Positions 57,359 through 61,580 of a stretch of 64,000 bases of DNA are shown piece after piece (position 1 is the stretch's first letter; each line of letters starts with the position of its first letter). The DNA lies in NCBI RefSeq assembly GCF_032062135.1, contig NC_092862.1, positions 63,371,163 through 63,435,162 of the forward strand. The letters run 5' to 3'. This DNA comes from Pyxicephalus adspersus (Eukaryota > Chordata > Amphibia > Anura > Pyxicephalidae). The notes below the pieces were generated by a model, which was not told where the DNA came from, did not search any database, and saw only the letters and a program-made list of their open reading frames with translations. The position numbers and the translations under genes were made by a program.

Positions 57359-57484
57359 TTGTATCTATACATATTTAAATATGAACATACCAGCTTGAGA
57401 ATCTTCTTCATTCACTTGTTGTCCTTTTAATATGTGTGTAAGTACTGTGAACACAAAAACTTGTAATGCCCAAGAAGGTTTCAT
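16612..57484 (-). CDS. COL21A1: Collagen alpha-1(XXI) chain, complete 29-exon coding region
   Basis: A secreted FACIT-type collagen of the extracellular matrix. Coding exons, in order of transcription: 57391-57484, 52741-53301, 41150-41315, 39361-39586, 37725-37898, 36715-36792, 36554-36565, 36271-36351, 35026-35079, 30812-30856, 30229-30282, 28288-28332, 27928-27981, 27263-27316, 25771-25824, 25272-25325, 24685-24729, 24144-24197, 23233-23286, 23107-23160, 22019-22090, 21837-21872, 20970-21014, 20850-20882, 19544-19690, 19197-19251, 18416-18604, 18205-18282, 16612-16802. Joined they give 2859 bases, 952 residues plus TGA, with all phases compatible. Domains: signal peptide 1-21; vWA 33-218 (MIDAS D45, S47, S49, T116, D149); LamG/TSPN 223-433; linker 434-452; COL2 453-782; NC2 783-818; COL1 819-928; tail 929-952. 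[23 protein letters not shown] and the end DPFRKGPN match human COL21A1 (957 residues). COL22A1 shares the domain plan but fits worse. Confidence 0.96.
16803..18204 (-). other. COL21A1 intron 29
   Basis: No gene or clear transposon seen. Several similar blocks containing ACCTGTCC and CCCAATTTCTTTGAAATG-like text (about 17160-17240, 17340-17420, 17510-17590) suggest a diverged tandem duplication. Confidence 0.4.
18205..18282 (-). CDS. COL21A1: COL21A1 exon 29: COL1 helix with interruptions
   Basis: Residues 864-890. It encodes a five-residue break (DRRPK) and a one-residue break (GIG) in the Gly-X-Y pattern, then QPGPPGPAG. Phase 1 at both ends; donor GTAACT. Confidence 0.93.
18416..18604 (-). 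CDS. COL21A1: COL21A1 exon 28: NC2 end and start of COL1
   Basis: Residues 801-864. It opens with QFPSLLQS (human QLPVLLQS), has C814 and C817 that may form interchain bonds, then 15 uninterrupted Gly-X-Y triplets from G819. The split codon with exon 27 gives E801. Confidence 0.95.
18605..19196 (-). other. COL21A1 intron 27
   Basis: No gene seen. The segment 18790-19000 (AAACCACACTGGAACACCAC) looks like degraded repeat material but is not identified. Confidence 0.35.
19197..19251 (-). CDS. COL21A1: COL21A1 exon 27: NC2 segment
   Basis: Residues 783-801, non-collagenous, with C795 in KLCSNVLR (human QVCTDVIR). Starts in phase 0, ends in phase 1; donor GTAAGT. Confidence 0.94.
19544..19690 (-). 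CDS. COL21A1: COL21A1 exon 26: end of COL2 helix
   Basis: Residues 734-782, the last 16 triplets of COL2, ending GIPGIPGKP before the NC2 segment. It starts one residue inside a triplet (K734), completing GE/K with exon 25. Confidence 0.95.
19808..19823. repeat. Poly(G) tract
   Basis: AAAAAG followed by 12-14 consecutive G; length may be unstable or mis-assembled. Confidence 0.8.
20005..20115. mobile_element. MITE, TCTATTTATAAAACAGG family
   Basis: Starts GGGGTCTATTGATGAAGCAG, contains TTCAATGGCAGTGATTATTA, and ends TGAATGTCAGATTTACTAC and AATTAGACCCC, an inverted counterpart of the start. Confidence 0.6.
20116..20849 (-). other. Rest of COL21A1 intron 25
   Basis: A block at 20490-20720 with CTTCCCTTGCATGTGCCAGG and AGTTCACTTTAAAGAG resembles a MITE body, but I could not define both ends. 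No gene seen. Confidence 0.3.
20850..20882 (-). CDS. COL21A1: COL21A1 exon 25: COL2 helix
   Basis: Residues 723-733 ([11 protein letters not shown]), only 33 bases. It ends two residues into a triplet, unlike the other COL2 exons, which all end on whole triplets. Confidence 0.93.
20970..21014 (-). CDS. COL21A1: COL21A1 exon 24: COL2 helix
   Basis: Residues 708-722, five whole triplets ([15 protein letters not shown]), 45 bases, phase 0; acceptor CTGCAG, donor GTAACA. Confidence 0.94.
21015..21836 (-). other. COL21A1 intron 23
   Basis: No gene. From about 21365 to 21580 is a possible degraded MITE (TTCACTTTAAAGTAAACTG, GTCCATTCACACC) with no defined ends. Confidence 0.35.
21837..21872 (-). 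CDS. COL21A1: COL21A1 exon 23: COL2 helix
   Basis: Residues 696-707, four triplets ([12 protein letters not shown]), 36 bases, phase 0. Confidence 0.94.
22019..22090 (-). CDS. COL21A1: COL21A1 exon 22: COL2 helix
   Basis: Residues 672-695, eight triplets beginning [10 protein letters not shown] and ending GPKGHK, 72 bases, phase 0. Confidence 0.94.
22091..23106 (-). other. COL21A1 intron 21
   Basis: Contains the L2-like tail at 22765-22880; the rest is unremarkable. Confidence 0.4.
22765..22880 (+). repeat. L2-like LINE 3' tail fragment
   Basis: TCCTCCTGTGTCACTGTCTG, CAGCGCTGCATAATATGTTG and a closing AATAATAATAAT run match the tail at 44610-44725. Confidence 0.8.
23107..23160 (-). CDS. 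COL21A1: COL21A1 exon 21: COL2 helix
   Basis: Residues 654-671, six triplets ([18 protein letters not shown]), the 54-base unit typical of fibrillar and FACIT collagen exons. Confidence 0.95.
23233..23286 (-). CDS. COL21A1: COL21A1 exon 20: COL2 helix
   Basis: Residues 636-653, six triplets ([18 protein letters not shown]), 54 bases. The intron to exon 21 is only 72 bases. Confidence 0.95.
23287..24143 (-). other. COL21A1 intron 19
   Basis: No gene. 24000-24050 (AATGTCAGATTCACTGTTTT) is a fragment of the TCTATTTATAAAACAGG MITE family. Confidence 0.4.
24144..24197 (-). CDS. COL21A1: COL21A1 exon 19: COL2 helix
   Basis: Residues 618-635, six triplets ([18 protein letters not shown]), 54 bases; donor GTAAGA. 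Confidence 0.95.
24198..24684 (-). other. COL21A1 intron 18
   Basis: AT-rich intron; nothing recognised. Confidence 0.4.
24685..24729 (-). CDS. COL21A1: COL21A1 exon 18: COL2 helix
   Basis: Residues 603-617, five triplets ([15 protein letters not shown]), 45 bases. Confidence 0.95.
24730..25271 (-). other. COL21A1 intron 17
   Basis: AT-rich intron; nothing recognised. Confidence 0.4.
25272..25325 (-). CDS. COL21A1: COL21A1 exon 17: COL2 helix
   Basis: Residues 585-602, six triplets ([18 protein letters not shown]), 54 bases; donor GTAAGA. Confidence 0.95.
25326..25770 (-). other. COL21A1 intron 16
   Basis: AT-rich intron; nothing recognised. Confidence 0.4.
25771..25824 (-). CDS. COL21A1: COL21A1 exon 16: COL2 helix
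   Basis: Residues 567-584, six triplets ([18 protein letters not shown]), 54 bases. Confidence 0.95.
25825..27262 (-). other. COL21A1 intron 15
   Basis: The segment 26810-27110 is less AT-rich than its surroundings (ACCTGGCAGTAACCAGCAGC, GTAGCGCCCCCCTAGTGGC) and may be an unidentified repeat. An 81-codon open frame across it has no recognisable domain. The rest is unremarkable. Confidence 0.35.
27263..27316 (-). CDS. COL21A1: COL21A1 exon 15: COL2 helix
   Basis: Residues 549-566, six triplets ([18 protein letters not shown]), 54 bases; donor GTAAGT. Confidence 0.95.
27317..27927 (-). other. COL21A1 intron 14
   Basis: Strongly AT-rich (AAAATAAAAATAAAAAA and TATATATAT near 27418-27475); no gene seen. 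Confidence 0.4.
27928..27981 (-). CDS. COL21A1: COL21A1 exon 14: COL2 helix
   Basis: Residues 531-548, six triplets ([18 protein letters not shown]), 54 bases; donor GTAAGG. Confidence 0.95.
27982..28287 (-). other. COL21A1 intron 13
   Basis: AT-rich intron of 306 bases; nothing recognised. Confidence 0.4.
28288..28332 (-). CDS. COL21A1: COL21A1 exon 13: COL2 helix
   Basis: Residues 516-530, five triplets ([15 protein letters not shown]), 45 bases; acceptor preceded by a T run. Confidence 0.95.
28443..29574. mobile_element. TTAA-specific DNA transposon, non-autonomous, 1132 bp
   Basis: TTAA flanks both sides (28439-28442 and 29575-29578). The inverted ends are CCTCCTGGGCG on the left and CGACCTGGGCG as reverse complement of the right. 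TTAA duplications are made by piggyBac and Kolobok transposases; which one is not decided here. The interior has no transposase frame but two copies of a block with GAATCCAATACAAA and CCGCACTGACGCATGCA-like text (about 28835-28950 and 29215-29330) and a 17-bp perfect hairpin at 29429-29464. Confidence 0.8.
29429..29464. repeat. 17-bp perfect hairpin with 2-base loop
   Basis: ATCTGATTGTCATACAA (29429-29445) is followed by TG and its exact reverse complement (29448-29464), inside the TTAA element. Confidence 0.95.
29579..30228 (-). other. Remainder of COL21A1 intron 12
   Basis: No gene. 29590-29990 contains unidentified sequence (CACCCAAGAGTCCCAAATTT, GGTCCACCTCTCATGCC) that may be old repeat. 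Confidence 0.3.
30229..30282 (-). CDS. COL21A1: COL21A1 exon 12: COL2 helix
   Basis: Residues 498-515, six triplets ([18 protein letters not shown]), 54 bases; donor GTAAAA. Confidence 0.95.
30535..30722. repeat. Possible palindromic MITE
   Basis: AATCATGTGCAAGCAAAAAA and TCCTTGAACATGATTGGGTA face each other with near-complementary sequence, and the outer parts pair TTCACTCTGCAGGG with GTGAATTTGC loosely. The ends are not defined. Confidence 0.4.
30812..30856 (-). CDS. COL21A1: COL21A1 exon 11: COL2 helix
   Basis: Residues 483-497, five triplets ([15 protein letters not shown]), 45 bases. Its donor is GTTTGT rather than the usual GTAAG/GTAAA; no better donor keeps the frame. Confidence 0.93.
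31151..31374. mobile_element. Palindromic MITE, TATTTATTAAAGCTC family
   Basis: The left end GGGACGTATTTATTAAAGCT and the right end GAGCTTTATTAAATGAGGTCC are inverted, as are GGAGAGGATACATTTTCATC and GATGAAAGTGTATCCTCTCC. A second copy lies at 63442-63636. Confidence 0.8.
31375..32124 (-). other. Unidentified intron 10 sequence
   Basis: Several short open frames on both strands, none with a recognisable domain. The slightly GC-richer part 31670-31770 may be old repeat. Confidence 0.3.
32125..33580 (+). mobile_element. CR1-type LINE, 3' half of ORF2 with frameshifts, plus 3' UTR
   Basis: Reverse transcriptase motifs are spread over several frames: VPIFKKG and [15 protein letters not shown] (about 32158-32240), DSQHGFKKD (32290-32325), [11 protein letters not shown] (32402), and the catalytic [11 protein letters not shown] at 32551-32583. 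The usual GVPQG block between is deleted. The C-terminal region is long and well preserved: [67 protein letters not shown] (32732-33100), then RTRGHSL...[18 protein letters not shown] (33135-33340). The 3' UTR ends in CAACCTAAC-type sequence near ATGAAACTATGTAA at 33570. The 5' truncation, stops and frameshifts show a dead copy. Confidence 0.9.
33581..35025 (-). other. Remainder of COL21A1 intron 10
   Basis: No gene. CCTGAGGAAGCCTTCTAGGC (33960-33979) resembles a motif common in amphibian dispersed repeats, so 33590-34190 may be an old repeat. A G run lies at 34493-34503. Confidence 0.3.
35026..35079 (-). CDS. COL21A1: COL21A1 exon 10: COL2 helix
   Basis: Residues 465-482, six triplets ([18 protein letters not shown]), 54 bases; donor GTAAGT. 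Confidence 0.95.
35270..35460. mobile_element. MITE fragment related to 49060-49352
   Basis: The right part (GGATCGTGAAAGATCTTTTC, CAACGACTAAAATTGTGTAA) is the inverse of the left end of the 49060 element. GTTCTCCCCCTCCCC lies in its middle. Confidence 0.5.
35461..36270 (-). other. Remainder of COL21A1 intron 9
   Basis: AT-rich intron; nothing recognised. Confidence 0.4.
36271..36351 (-). CDS. COL21A1: COL21A1 exon 9: cysteine linker and start of COL2
   Basis: Residues 438-464. Three cysteines (C438, C448, C450) precede the first Gly-X-Y triplet at G453 ([12 protein letters not shown]). The human chain has a comparable cysteine cluster at this border. Confidence 0.95.
36554..36565 (-). CDS. 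COL21A1: COL21A1 exon 8: 12-base micro-exon
   Basis: AATGACCCAAGG encodes NDPR (434-437). It has a TTTACAG acceptor and a GTAAGT donor, and skipping it would keep the frame. Confidence 0.85.
36715..36792 (-). CDS. COL21A1: COL21A1 exon 7: end of the LamG/TSPN domain
   Basis: Residues 408-433 with [12 protein letters not shown] and ETACEI; C417 and C428 match the conserved pair in human COL21A1. Phase 0 both ends. Confidence 0.96.
36793..37724 (-). other. COL21A1 intron 6
   Basis: No gene. 37160-37340 (GGGCTCTATTTATATATTAT) may include a diverged TCTATTTATAAAACAGG MITE. Confidence 0.35.
37725..37898 (-). CDS. COL21A1: COL21A1 exon 6: LamG/TSPN domain
   Basis: Residues 350-407, beginning [14 protein letters not shown] (human TLFDEGWHQIRLLV). 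The donor is placed at ACG/GTAGGT because the join SLT/MEIQKL aligns without gaps to human ETVQFDVQKL. Confidence 0.95.
37899..39360 (-). other. COL21A1 intron 5
   Basis: No gene or clear element. A 118-codon minus-strand frame at 38602-38958 has no domain signature. Confidence 0.4.
39361..39586 (-). CDS. COL21A1: COL21A1 exon 5: LamG/TSPN domain
   Basis: Residues 274-349 with [24 protein letters not shown] and [10 protein letters not shown], strongly like human COL21A1. The codon split with exon 4 (AG/A) gives R274. Confidence 0.96.
39633..39661. repeat. (TA)n microsatellite
   Basis: About 14 TA units close to the exon 5 acceptor (on the minus strand, upstream of it). Confidence 0.9.
39662..40554 (-). 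other. COL21A1 intron 4, part
   Basis: AT-rich; no gene seen. Confidence 0.4.
40555..40897 (-). mobile_element. tRNA-derived SINE with L2-like 3' tail
   Basis: Read on the minus strand, the head (40892-40881) has TAGCACAGTGCC, an A-box-like sequence, followed by GGTTTGAATC (B box, 40840-40831). The body runs through TTTGCATAGAGTTTACATG and GTTCTCCCTGTGTTTGC, and the tail through GCGCAGCGTAATATGTTG to AATAATATTATTAATAA. The tail matches the L2-like LINE in this window, a normal SINE/LINE pairing. The tRNA-like head does not form a credible tRNA gene. Confidence 0.8.
41150..41315 (-). CDS. COL21A1: COL21A1 exon 4: start of the LamG/TSPN domain
   Basis: Residues 219-274, with [20 protein letters not shown] almost identical to human COL21A1. 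It starts with two bases completing E219 and ends in phase 2 (AG/GTATGT). Confidence 0.96.
41866..42070 (-). mobile_element. CR1-type LINE 3' end, minus strand
   Basis: TACATAGTTACATAGGTTG, AAGTCCATCAAGTTCAACCA and CTTCCTGATTTCCCGAGGC are the reverse complement of the 3' untranslated tail also seen at 33360-33575. It is 5'-truncated. Confidence 0.85.
42071..42479. other. Unidentified sequence between two LINE fragments
   Basis: Contains CATCTGATTGTG twice (about 42119 and 42198) but no recognised domain; it may be the 5' part of the L2-like copy. Confidence 0.3.
42480..44725 (+). mobile_element. L2-like LINE, ORF2 fragment and 3' tail
   Basis: Pieces of ORF2 lie in several frames: [11 protein letters not shown] of the endonuclease end (about 42735), then a reverse transcriptase block in one 186-codon frame (43382-43942) with [29 protein letters not shown] and the catalytic [10 protein letters not shown], followed by [12 protein letters not shown]. 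Later decayed sequence includes [13 protein letters not shown] (44370) and ends in GATTGTAAGCTCTTCGGGG, CAGCACTGCGTAATATGTTG and AATAATAACAATAAT. Stops and frameshifts make it inactive. The start is uncertain; 42130-42480 may belong to it or to another repeat. Confidence 0.88.
44815..44940. mobile_element. MITE, TCTATTTATAAAACAGG family
   Basis: The right end TGAATGTCAGATTCAGCTTT and TATAAATAGACCC is diagnostic. The left half is its diverged inverse, with the centre TTCAATAGCAATGATT. Confidence 0.65.
44941..45491 (-). other. Intron 3 sequence without recognised features
   Basis: AT-rich; nothing recognised. Confidence 0.4.
45492..46211. repeat. 0.72-kb dispersed repeat, copy A
   Basis: Begins TTTCTCAGCCAATCACAGAG and ends TGGGGAAACAGTCCGTGTAG. 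The reverse complement is found at 55054-55792. Internally CAGCCAATCACAGAGCACTA occurs twice (about 45500 and 45588). No reading frame; type of element unknown. Confidence 0.85.
46212..47212 (-). other. Intron 3 sequence without recognised features
   Basis: AT-rich; short open frames only, no recognised element. Confidence 0.4.
47213..47499. mobile_element. MITE with AAGCCCTGTACAGACG end
   Basis: Left end AAGCCCTGTACAGACGTTAG; right end TCTGTCATGTGTACAAAGCT. Both are next to TA. Related to 49060-49352 (both have AACAATCTTTCATGATCGTT-like sequence). Confidence 0.55.
47732..47938. mobile_element. hAT-type MITE with perfect 8-bp target duplication
   Basis: The element starts CAGGGGTCGGCAAAG and ends TTTGCCGACCCCTG, flanked by CTCTACTG at 47724-47731 and 47939-47946. 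The 8-bp duplication and CAGGGG ends are diagnostic of hAT elements. 207 bp, no coding capacity. Confidence 0.95.
48248..48600. mobile_element. hAT-type element, one end only
   Basis: Starts CAGGGGTCAGCAACC followed by AGTCGAAAGAGCC and AAAGAGCCGCAAAA. The other end was not found, so the copy is truncated; the right limit is approximate. Confidence 0.65.
48634..49057. mobile_element. MITE of the GTACACAC family, asymmetric arms
   Basis: Ends AGCTACGTACACACTTCC and GGAAGTGTGTATGCAGCTT, flanked by TA. The right part 48880-49057 is nearly identical to the right arm of the fold-back element at 15076-15430, while the left half has a different interior (CTGCACGATATCTGCGAACG). The short frames in it are palindrome artefacts. 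Confidence 0.85.
49060..49352. mobile_element. MITE with GGCTGTGTACACACG ends
   Basis: Left end GGCTGTGTACACACGTTAGA; right end (reverse complement) TGGCTACGTACACACGTCAG, flanked by TA. It abuts the element ending at 49057, the two sharing one TA. A G run of about 16 lies at 49165-49180. Confidence 0.8.
49353..50792 (-). other. Intron 3 sequence without recognised features
   Basis: AT-rich; no gene or clear element. Confidence 0.4.
50793..51100. mobile_element. hAT-type MITE, second family
   Basis: Left end CAGAGGTCCCCAACCCCC; right end (reverse complement) CAGTAGTCCCTAATC. Imperfect 8-bp flanks CTCTAAAA and CTCTAGAC. GC-rich interior; its open frames are incidental. Confidence 0.8.
51101..52740 (-). 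other. Intron 3 sequence next to the vWA exon
   Basis: No gene; the segment 52000-52460 is less AT-rich and may be an old repeat of unknown type. Confidence 0.35.
52741..53301 (-). CDS. COL21A1: COL21A1 exon 3: von Willebrand factor A domain
   Basis: Residues 32-218; the whole vWA domain is in one 561-base exon. The MIDAS metal site is complete: DGSWS (D45, S47, S49), T116 in GGNTQTG, and D149 in TDGKSQDD. N64 in NIT is a potential N-glycosylation site. C33 near the start and C217 near the end could form the disulfide typical of collagen vWA domains. The acceptor is AACAG, the donor GTAATG; phase 1 at both ends, so skipping the exon would preserve the frame. Confidence 0.97.
53302..55053 (-). 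other. COL21A1 intron 2, part
   Basis: No gene. Contains the possible MITE at 54292-54669. Confidence 0.4.
54292..54669. mobile_element. Probable MITE with GC-rich core
   Basis: A 10-bp hairpin (ACATAAAAGG/CCTTTTATGT) at 54292-54320 opens it; the core has CATGCGCAGAAGGAGC (also in 14440-14760), and the right side reads ACTTCCTCTTTAAGTAC. GAAGGTGGGTGTA then a T run lies at 54618. The left terminus is uncertain, and the 116-codon frame across it is not credible. Confidence 0.45.
55054..55792. repeat. 0.72-kb dispersed repeat, copy B, inverted
   Basis: The reverse complement of 45492-46211, sharing for example TGGGGACATCAAACATGGGC-like sequence, CATTGAAAACAATGGGGGCT, CTCCCAGATCTCCACC and GTGCTCTGTGATTGGCTGAG. 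Confidence 0.85.
55890..55980. repeat. Hairpin with ~37-bp arms
   Basis: CTGATCACTCGCGCAGCCCT...GTGTGACATGT (55890-55926) pairs with ACATATGTCACAC...GAGTGATCAG (about 55942-55980), with only a few mismatches and a short loop. It ends exactly where the L2-like fragment begins. Confidence 0.85.
55981..56765 (+). mobile_element. L2-like LINE, C-terminal ORF2 fragment and 3' tail
   Basis: The frame from 55981 encodes [29 protein letters not shown] and related text typical of the ORF2 C-terminus. The tail has GATTGTAAGCTCTTTTGG and GCATATTATGTTGGTGC, is interrupted by a 172-bp TTAA element (56560-56731), and resumes to end in AATAATAATA. Confidence 0.85.
56560..56731. mobile_element. TTAA-specific MITE, 172 bp, inserted in an L2 tail
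   Basis: Flanked by TTAA at 56556-56559 and 56732-56735. Inverted ends CCACCTAGCCGG and CCACCTGAGCGT. The interior TTTCATGAAAAACAGTGGAT and TTTTGGTACAGAAATCTAGA is the inverse of sequence near the left end of the 1132-bp element at 28443, so it is a deletion derivative of that family. Confidence 0.88.
56781..57260. mobile_element. MITE, uninterrupted copy of the 11594 family
   Basis: Starts CAAGTAATCCCCGGGTTACA and ends GGGACTACCTG, flanked by TA. It matches 13906-14375 throughout (GACAGATGTTTGTCTC, GAGCCTAGACATTTATTA). Confidence 0.88.
57318..57356. repeat. (TA)n microsatellite
   Basis: About 18 TA units, 35 bases past the exon 2 donor on the minus strand. Confidence 0.92.
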
Positions 57485-57502
57485 TTTGCAAACTGAAGCA
57501 AT
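57391..57502 (-). CDS. COL21A1: COL21A1 exon 2: start codon and signal peptide
   Basis: The ATG is 57484-57482. It encodes residues 1-31: a short positive start (MKPS), a hydrophobic core ([15 protein letters not shown]) and a likely cleavage near residue 21, then QVNEEDSQA before the vWA exon. Bases 57485-57502 are 5' untranslated, after a CTGTTTTAG acceptor. The donor is GTATGT, phase 1. The signal peptide is not close to the human one in sequence, as is usual, but the phase and position fit. Confidence 0.88.
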
Positions 57503-60500
57503 CTAAAACAGAAAACAACATATATATAGCATTATATCTTTTAAGAAAATATCATTGAACTATACTAATTTTATGATAGGACGTTTGGGAAATCAGACAT
57601 TGCATTTTTGGTTGGGTGGTAGATCAGCAACACCTAAGTTACTACTTTTGTCAAGTTTCAGCTTTGGACACTACCATAGATGAGTACCAACAAAGTATGC
57701 CTATAAGTTAAATTGATGTGTTCATCACCTTCGCTGCTCTTTCAGCTACATAATCCACCAGTTTATAGGATCTTGTTTTGTTTTCTCTTTTCTTGTTATA
57801 TGTGTACTCGTCTGATTTGAGTAAAGCACAGCAGTCAATATCCACCTTCTGTATCATAATTTGTCATTAGGTTTATAGCTACAGTTCTCAGCAAATAATA
57901 CATCAGTGATTATAGTAGATAGGACTATAGATAAATCCCTTTAAATCATCACGAAAACCTCTGTACAATAATTACCTGTGTTTGATGATACAAAAGAATG
58001 CTTTGGGTCAAATAATTGAAGTTACATCTTATTTTTACAAAGAACCTATGATTTATTGTCTTTGCAATGAATGAGCACCAATTGCCTAAGGTAAGGGATT
58101 TACCAGACTGCAGTTCCCAAAAACCAGGAGAACTTTAAAAATGAAAAAGCCTTGCCCTCAGTCTATGCTGATTTATTGTTAAGGTTGGGAGGTCAGTTCT
58201 ATTCACCCTTTCAAGTCACCTGGGCCATGTATCACCTTTACCTGTATCTACTTAGACATCTGGTCATTTGAGGACTTTTGAAAATTGTTAGACACTTAAC
58301 CTTAAAAAAGAATTTAACATTTAAAACCTTCAACTGGTCTTTTAGGCAAAATATGTAAAAGTTGGTATGGTTTGGAATAACCTTTTTCGCTTTTCTACGG
58401 TATTTTTTTTTTATTATTAGTGAAATTAAAGTGATCAAACTTTTTGATGTACATATAATTATATTTGCAGCCAACAAGGTAAACATAACTACAGTGGGCA
58501 TTAATGTACCTGTACATCACTAGTCGTACAAAAAATTATTATCTTGATATGTAGTGTGTACTGTTATGTATATACTATGTACTATGTACTGTTATGTAAA
58601 TACTATGTACTGTGTTTTTCTTAAGGGTTTGTTTAGGGAAGCAGGTAAACCTGTTGAGTTTTGTACCATTTCACTGCTTAAAAAATTAAAAGGAGTCACC
58701 ACGTTCTCTTTGAAACAAATGAAAGAATGTAAAAAGTATTTTCTGAAGGTTTTTTACAGACAGTGTGGTTATGTTGCAGTTAACAAAGGTTGTTAGAACA
58801 ACCGGGGTTGTGAGACACTGCATGCAGCATCTGATGAGTGGTGGGTCTACAGATAGGTCTATAGAGTTAAATGAAAATGCTTTCTAAATCTCTGCTGTAA
58901 AGTTTTTAAGAATTTTAGGCATTTGAAAGGCATTTTTAATGCTCTGTGAAGAAATAAAAACAAATTATGTGTTTCCACTTGTTATACCCCCTCCAGTTCT
59001 TGTACATGAAAACCACAACACTAGAACCTGTAACCACACATGGACACTGAGTGGTTTAAATTGGGCACCCAGTAAACAGTAACTGCAATGTGACCACCCA
59101 TGTGAACAAGCCCTCGGTGTTGATGATTAAGTTTAGGTAGGTGGTAACAACTGTATGGTTACCATCCCTAGGTGATCAATGCCAACTAATTTGCACCTGT
59201 GAGCAATGAGGAAGTGGTACTGACATGCATTCATGAGCATATCCTGGAAAGCTCTAGTTAACATTCTCATAGTTAGTTGGGAATCTCTTGAAACAAAAGA
59301 TTGTGGGTCACCTACTGTCCTTCAGAACAATCAGCCTCAGACTGGCCTGAGACAATGCATAGAGATTTTGAAAAACATCAACACATTTACACTGCCTTAA
59401 ACCCGCTGCATAAACAAGGGTTTGAACTCACATTTGTGTTAATTATATTCAGGGCTTTGAAACATTGGAATAACCACCAATCTAAGCAGAGCCTGGGCCT
59501 TAGTTAATTACTATATACACACAAGTGGTGGTGATAAAAAATGCCTATAAGCAGAGGCCCCAAAGGAGGATGCTAATTTAGAAAAGCCAATAAGAAAAGC
59601 TACAGTATGAAATAATTTCTTCTCTATGTTTCTGTGCATGCTGCAAATATCTGTCAATCCTGCCAGTAAAACCAAGGACATTTTGATAGGGTGAGAATGG
59701 TCATTCTTTCTCATTGTCACCCTTGCTGTTGCTGCAGTATTTAGATACTAGCACTGTATCTGCAGAAGCTTTAAGAAATGCTGTAAAAGCTCTGCTCAAG
59801 ACTTCTCAACCCTCTTGTCTAGCATTTTGCAGGGGAAATCCAGTTTCCCAGTTGCATTTACTATAACAACTTGCCGTGATCAATTCTGTTTATTACCTGA
59901 AATTAGATATCTGTAAGGTTTAGGATGACCCATCAGAAACCCAAGCTTTGCTTCCAGAAACATTATTTGCAATGTTATGATATAGGTGTACAATAGTAAA
60001 AATGCTGCAAAACCTACATGTGCAGCTCAGTGCAAGATGGCGGGATATATTGGGTAACCCAGCATCCCCTGGAGGTGCCAAGTCTGAATAATGTGCAGGA
60101 GTTATGTTCTCCTGACTTTGTCAGTCATGGTGGCTAAAGATCCAACACCAGAAAGAGGAGTGGAAGAAGATGGCAGCATTCATGACAGAGCAAGGACAGG
60201 TAAGTGTATTTTTTTACAGAAAGGACATCTCTTGTCCCTTCTGTAATAAAGAACTTGCCTGGCCGCATTTTTTTTAAACTTAGTTCTGCCTTAATTGACC
60301 ACTGATCTAGTATAGGAAAACGGAATTTGTTCAGATTGATTTTCTCAAAGTAGCAAGAAGGTTGACATTCAGGTTCTAGAACTATCATTCTGACATCTTA
60401 TCTCCTGTCCTGCATGCTGGCTCCAGTAAATAATGAAACCTGGTGTGGAATGACAGCCACAACGCCTGCATTAGGTTTGTATTGCCAGCTGCCATTGTTC

Positions 60501-61305
60501 CACACTCAGGCTGGCTTTAGACCTTTGCGGTCATTGTAGTGCAAGTACATACATTATGTCATTTTTTTAATTTTTGTTTTGGGGTATGTTCCATTTGTTC
60601 CATTTGTTTTGGGGTCTGTTCCCTTATGGGTGACTTGCCTCTGTACATGTGGCGGGATGTCATTCATTCAGAATTGCACTCCACTACACATATTGCATGT
60701 TGCATAAAGTGTTGTATTGGCTAAAGTTACTGGGCTAACATGTAAAATTGGGCCCACATAGGTTCACATTAACTTCCATAAGTATACAACTTATACCATA
60801 CTATACTCCAAGTACACTGAATATATACTAGCATATAATAAATGTATTTTTTCCTTTACAGCATAAACCTTTTTAGCATTTATACTTATATATATATATA
60901 TCTATAATATAGAACACACAAACTCATTTTATAGTATTCCATTATCAATAACTGCAATACTTTTTAAATAAATAAATGTAATAGAACATATTTTTTTTCT
61001 TACAAAGCAGAAAATAAGTGACTGACAACATAAGCATTGCTAACTTCTTCCATGTACAAATTCCCTGCTCACAAAATAAATATATCTATTTTGGAATAAT
61101 CTCACTGTTCTGTTGTAGTACCCTACAATACTTGGACTTTAGCATTATACCAATTTAAGTTTACAAATTTAAAAATTATAGTATAGTAAACCAAAACCTT
61201 CCCTGCATAAAAATAAATAAATCACCCTGCACATTTGAAGAATAAAAATATTAACTTCATAATTTTTAAAGAATAATCATTACTAATGCCAATGAAATGA
61301 CTTAC
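57503..61305 (-). other. COL21A1 intron 1
   Basis: No gene seen. 60000-60300 is less AT-rich (GTGCAAGATGGCGGGATATA, GGACAGGTAAGTGTA) and may be an old MITE. The rest is AT-rich. Confidence 0.35.
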
Positions 61306-61555
61306 CTTTGTGAATGATCATGCACTGCCCTGGCACAGATGCTTATTCATTGCATAGTTGCAGTGTTGCTTGTAGGCTGAATACTACTGAGGCTGCTATA
61401 TGAGTTTGTTCCAGCCACTGAATCTGACTTGCAGTTTAACTTCAGTGAATCAGTATATGCTAGAAGACCTCTTCAGTCATACATAAACAGACTGCCTAGA
61501 CCTGTCTGATGTCACATGCTACAACTCATTTCAAACCCAGCCCACCATATAAATG
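61306..61555 (-). other. COL21A1: Probable non-coding exon 1 of COL21A1
   Basis: On the minus strand a strong donor, CACAAAG/GTAAGT, lies at 61306/61305, and 5' untranslated exon 2 has an acceptor, so an upstream exon is required. The segment before it is less AT-rich than the surroundings and has several short upstream ATGs. The 5' limit is only an estimate from the TATA-like box. Confidence 0.5.
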
Positions 61556-61580
61556 TAGTAGCAAGGAAATACTGAAAAGA

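Noticed and set aside
36271..57484. Assignment as COL22A1 instead of COL21A1
   Set aside because: Domain plan is shared, but [37 protein letters not shown] and the DPFRKGPN end, plus the 952-residue length, fit COL21A1; COL22A1 is much longer.
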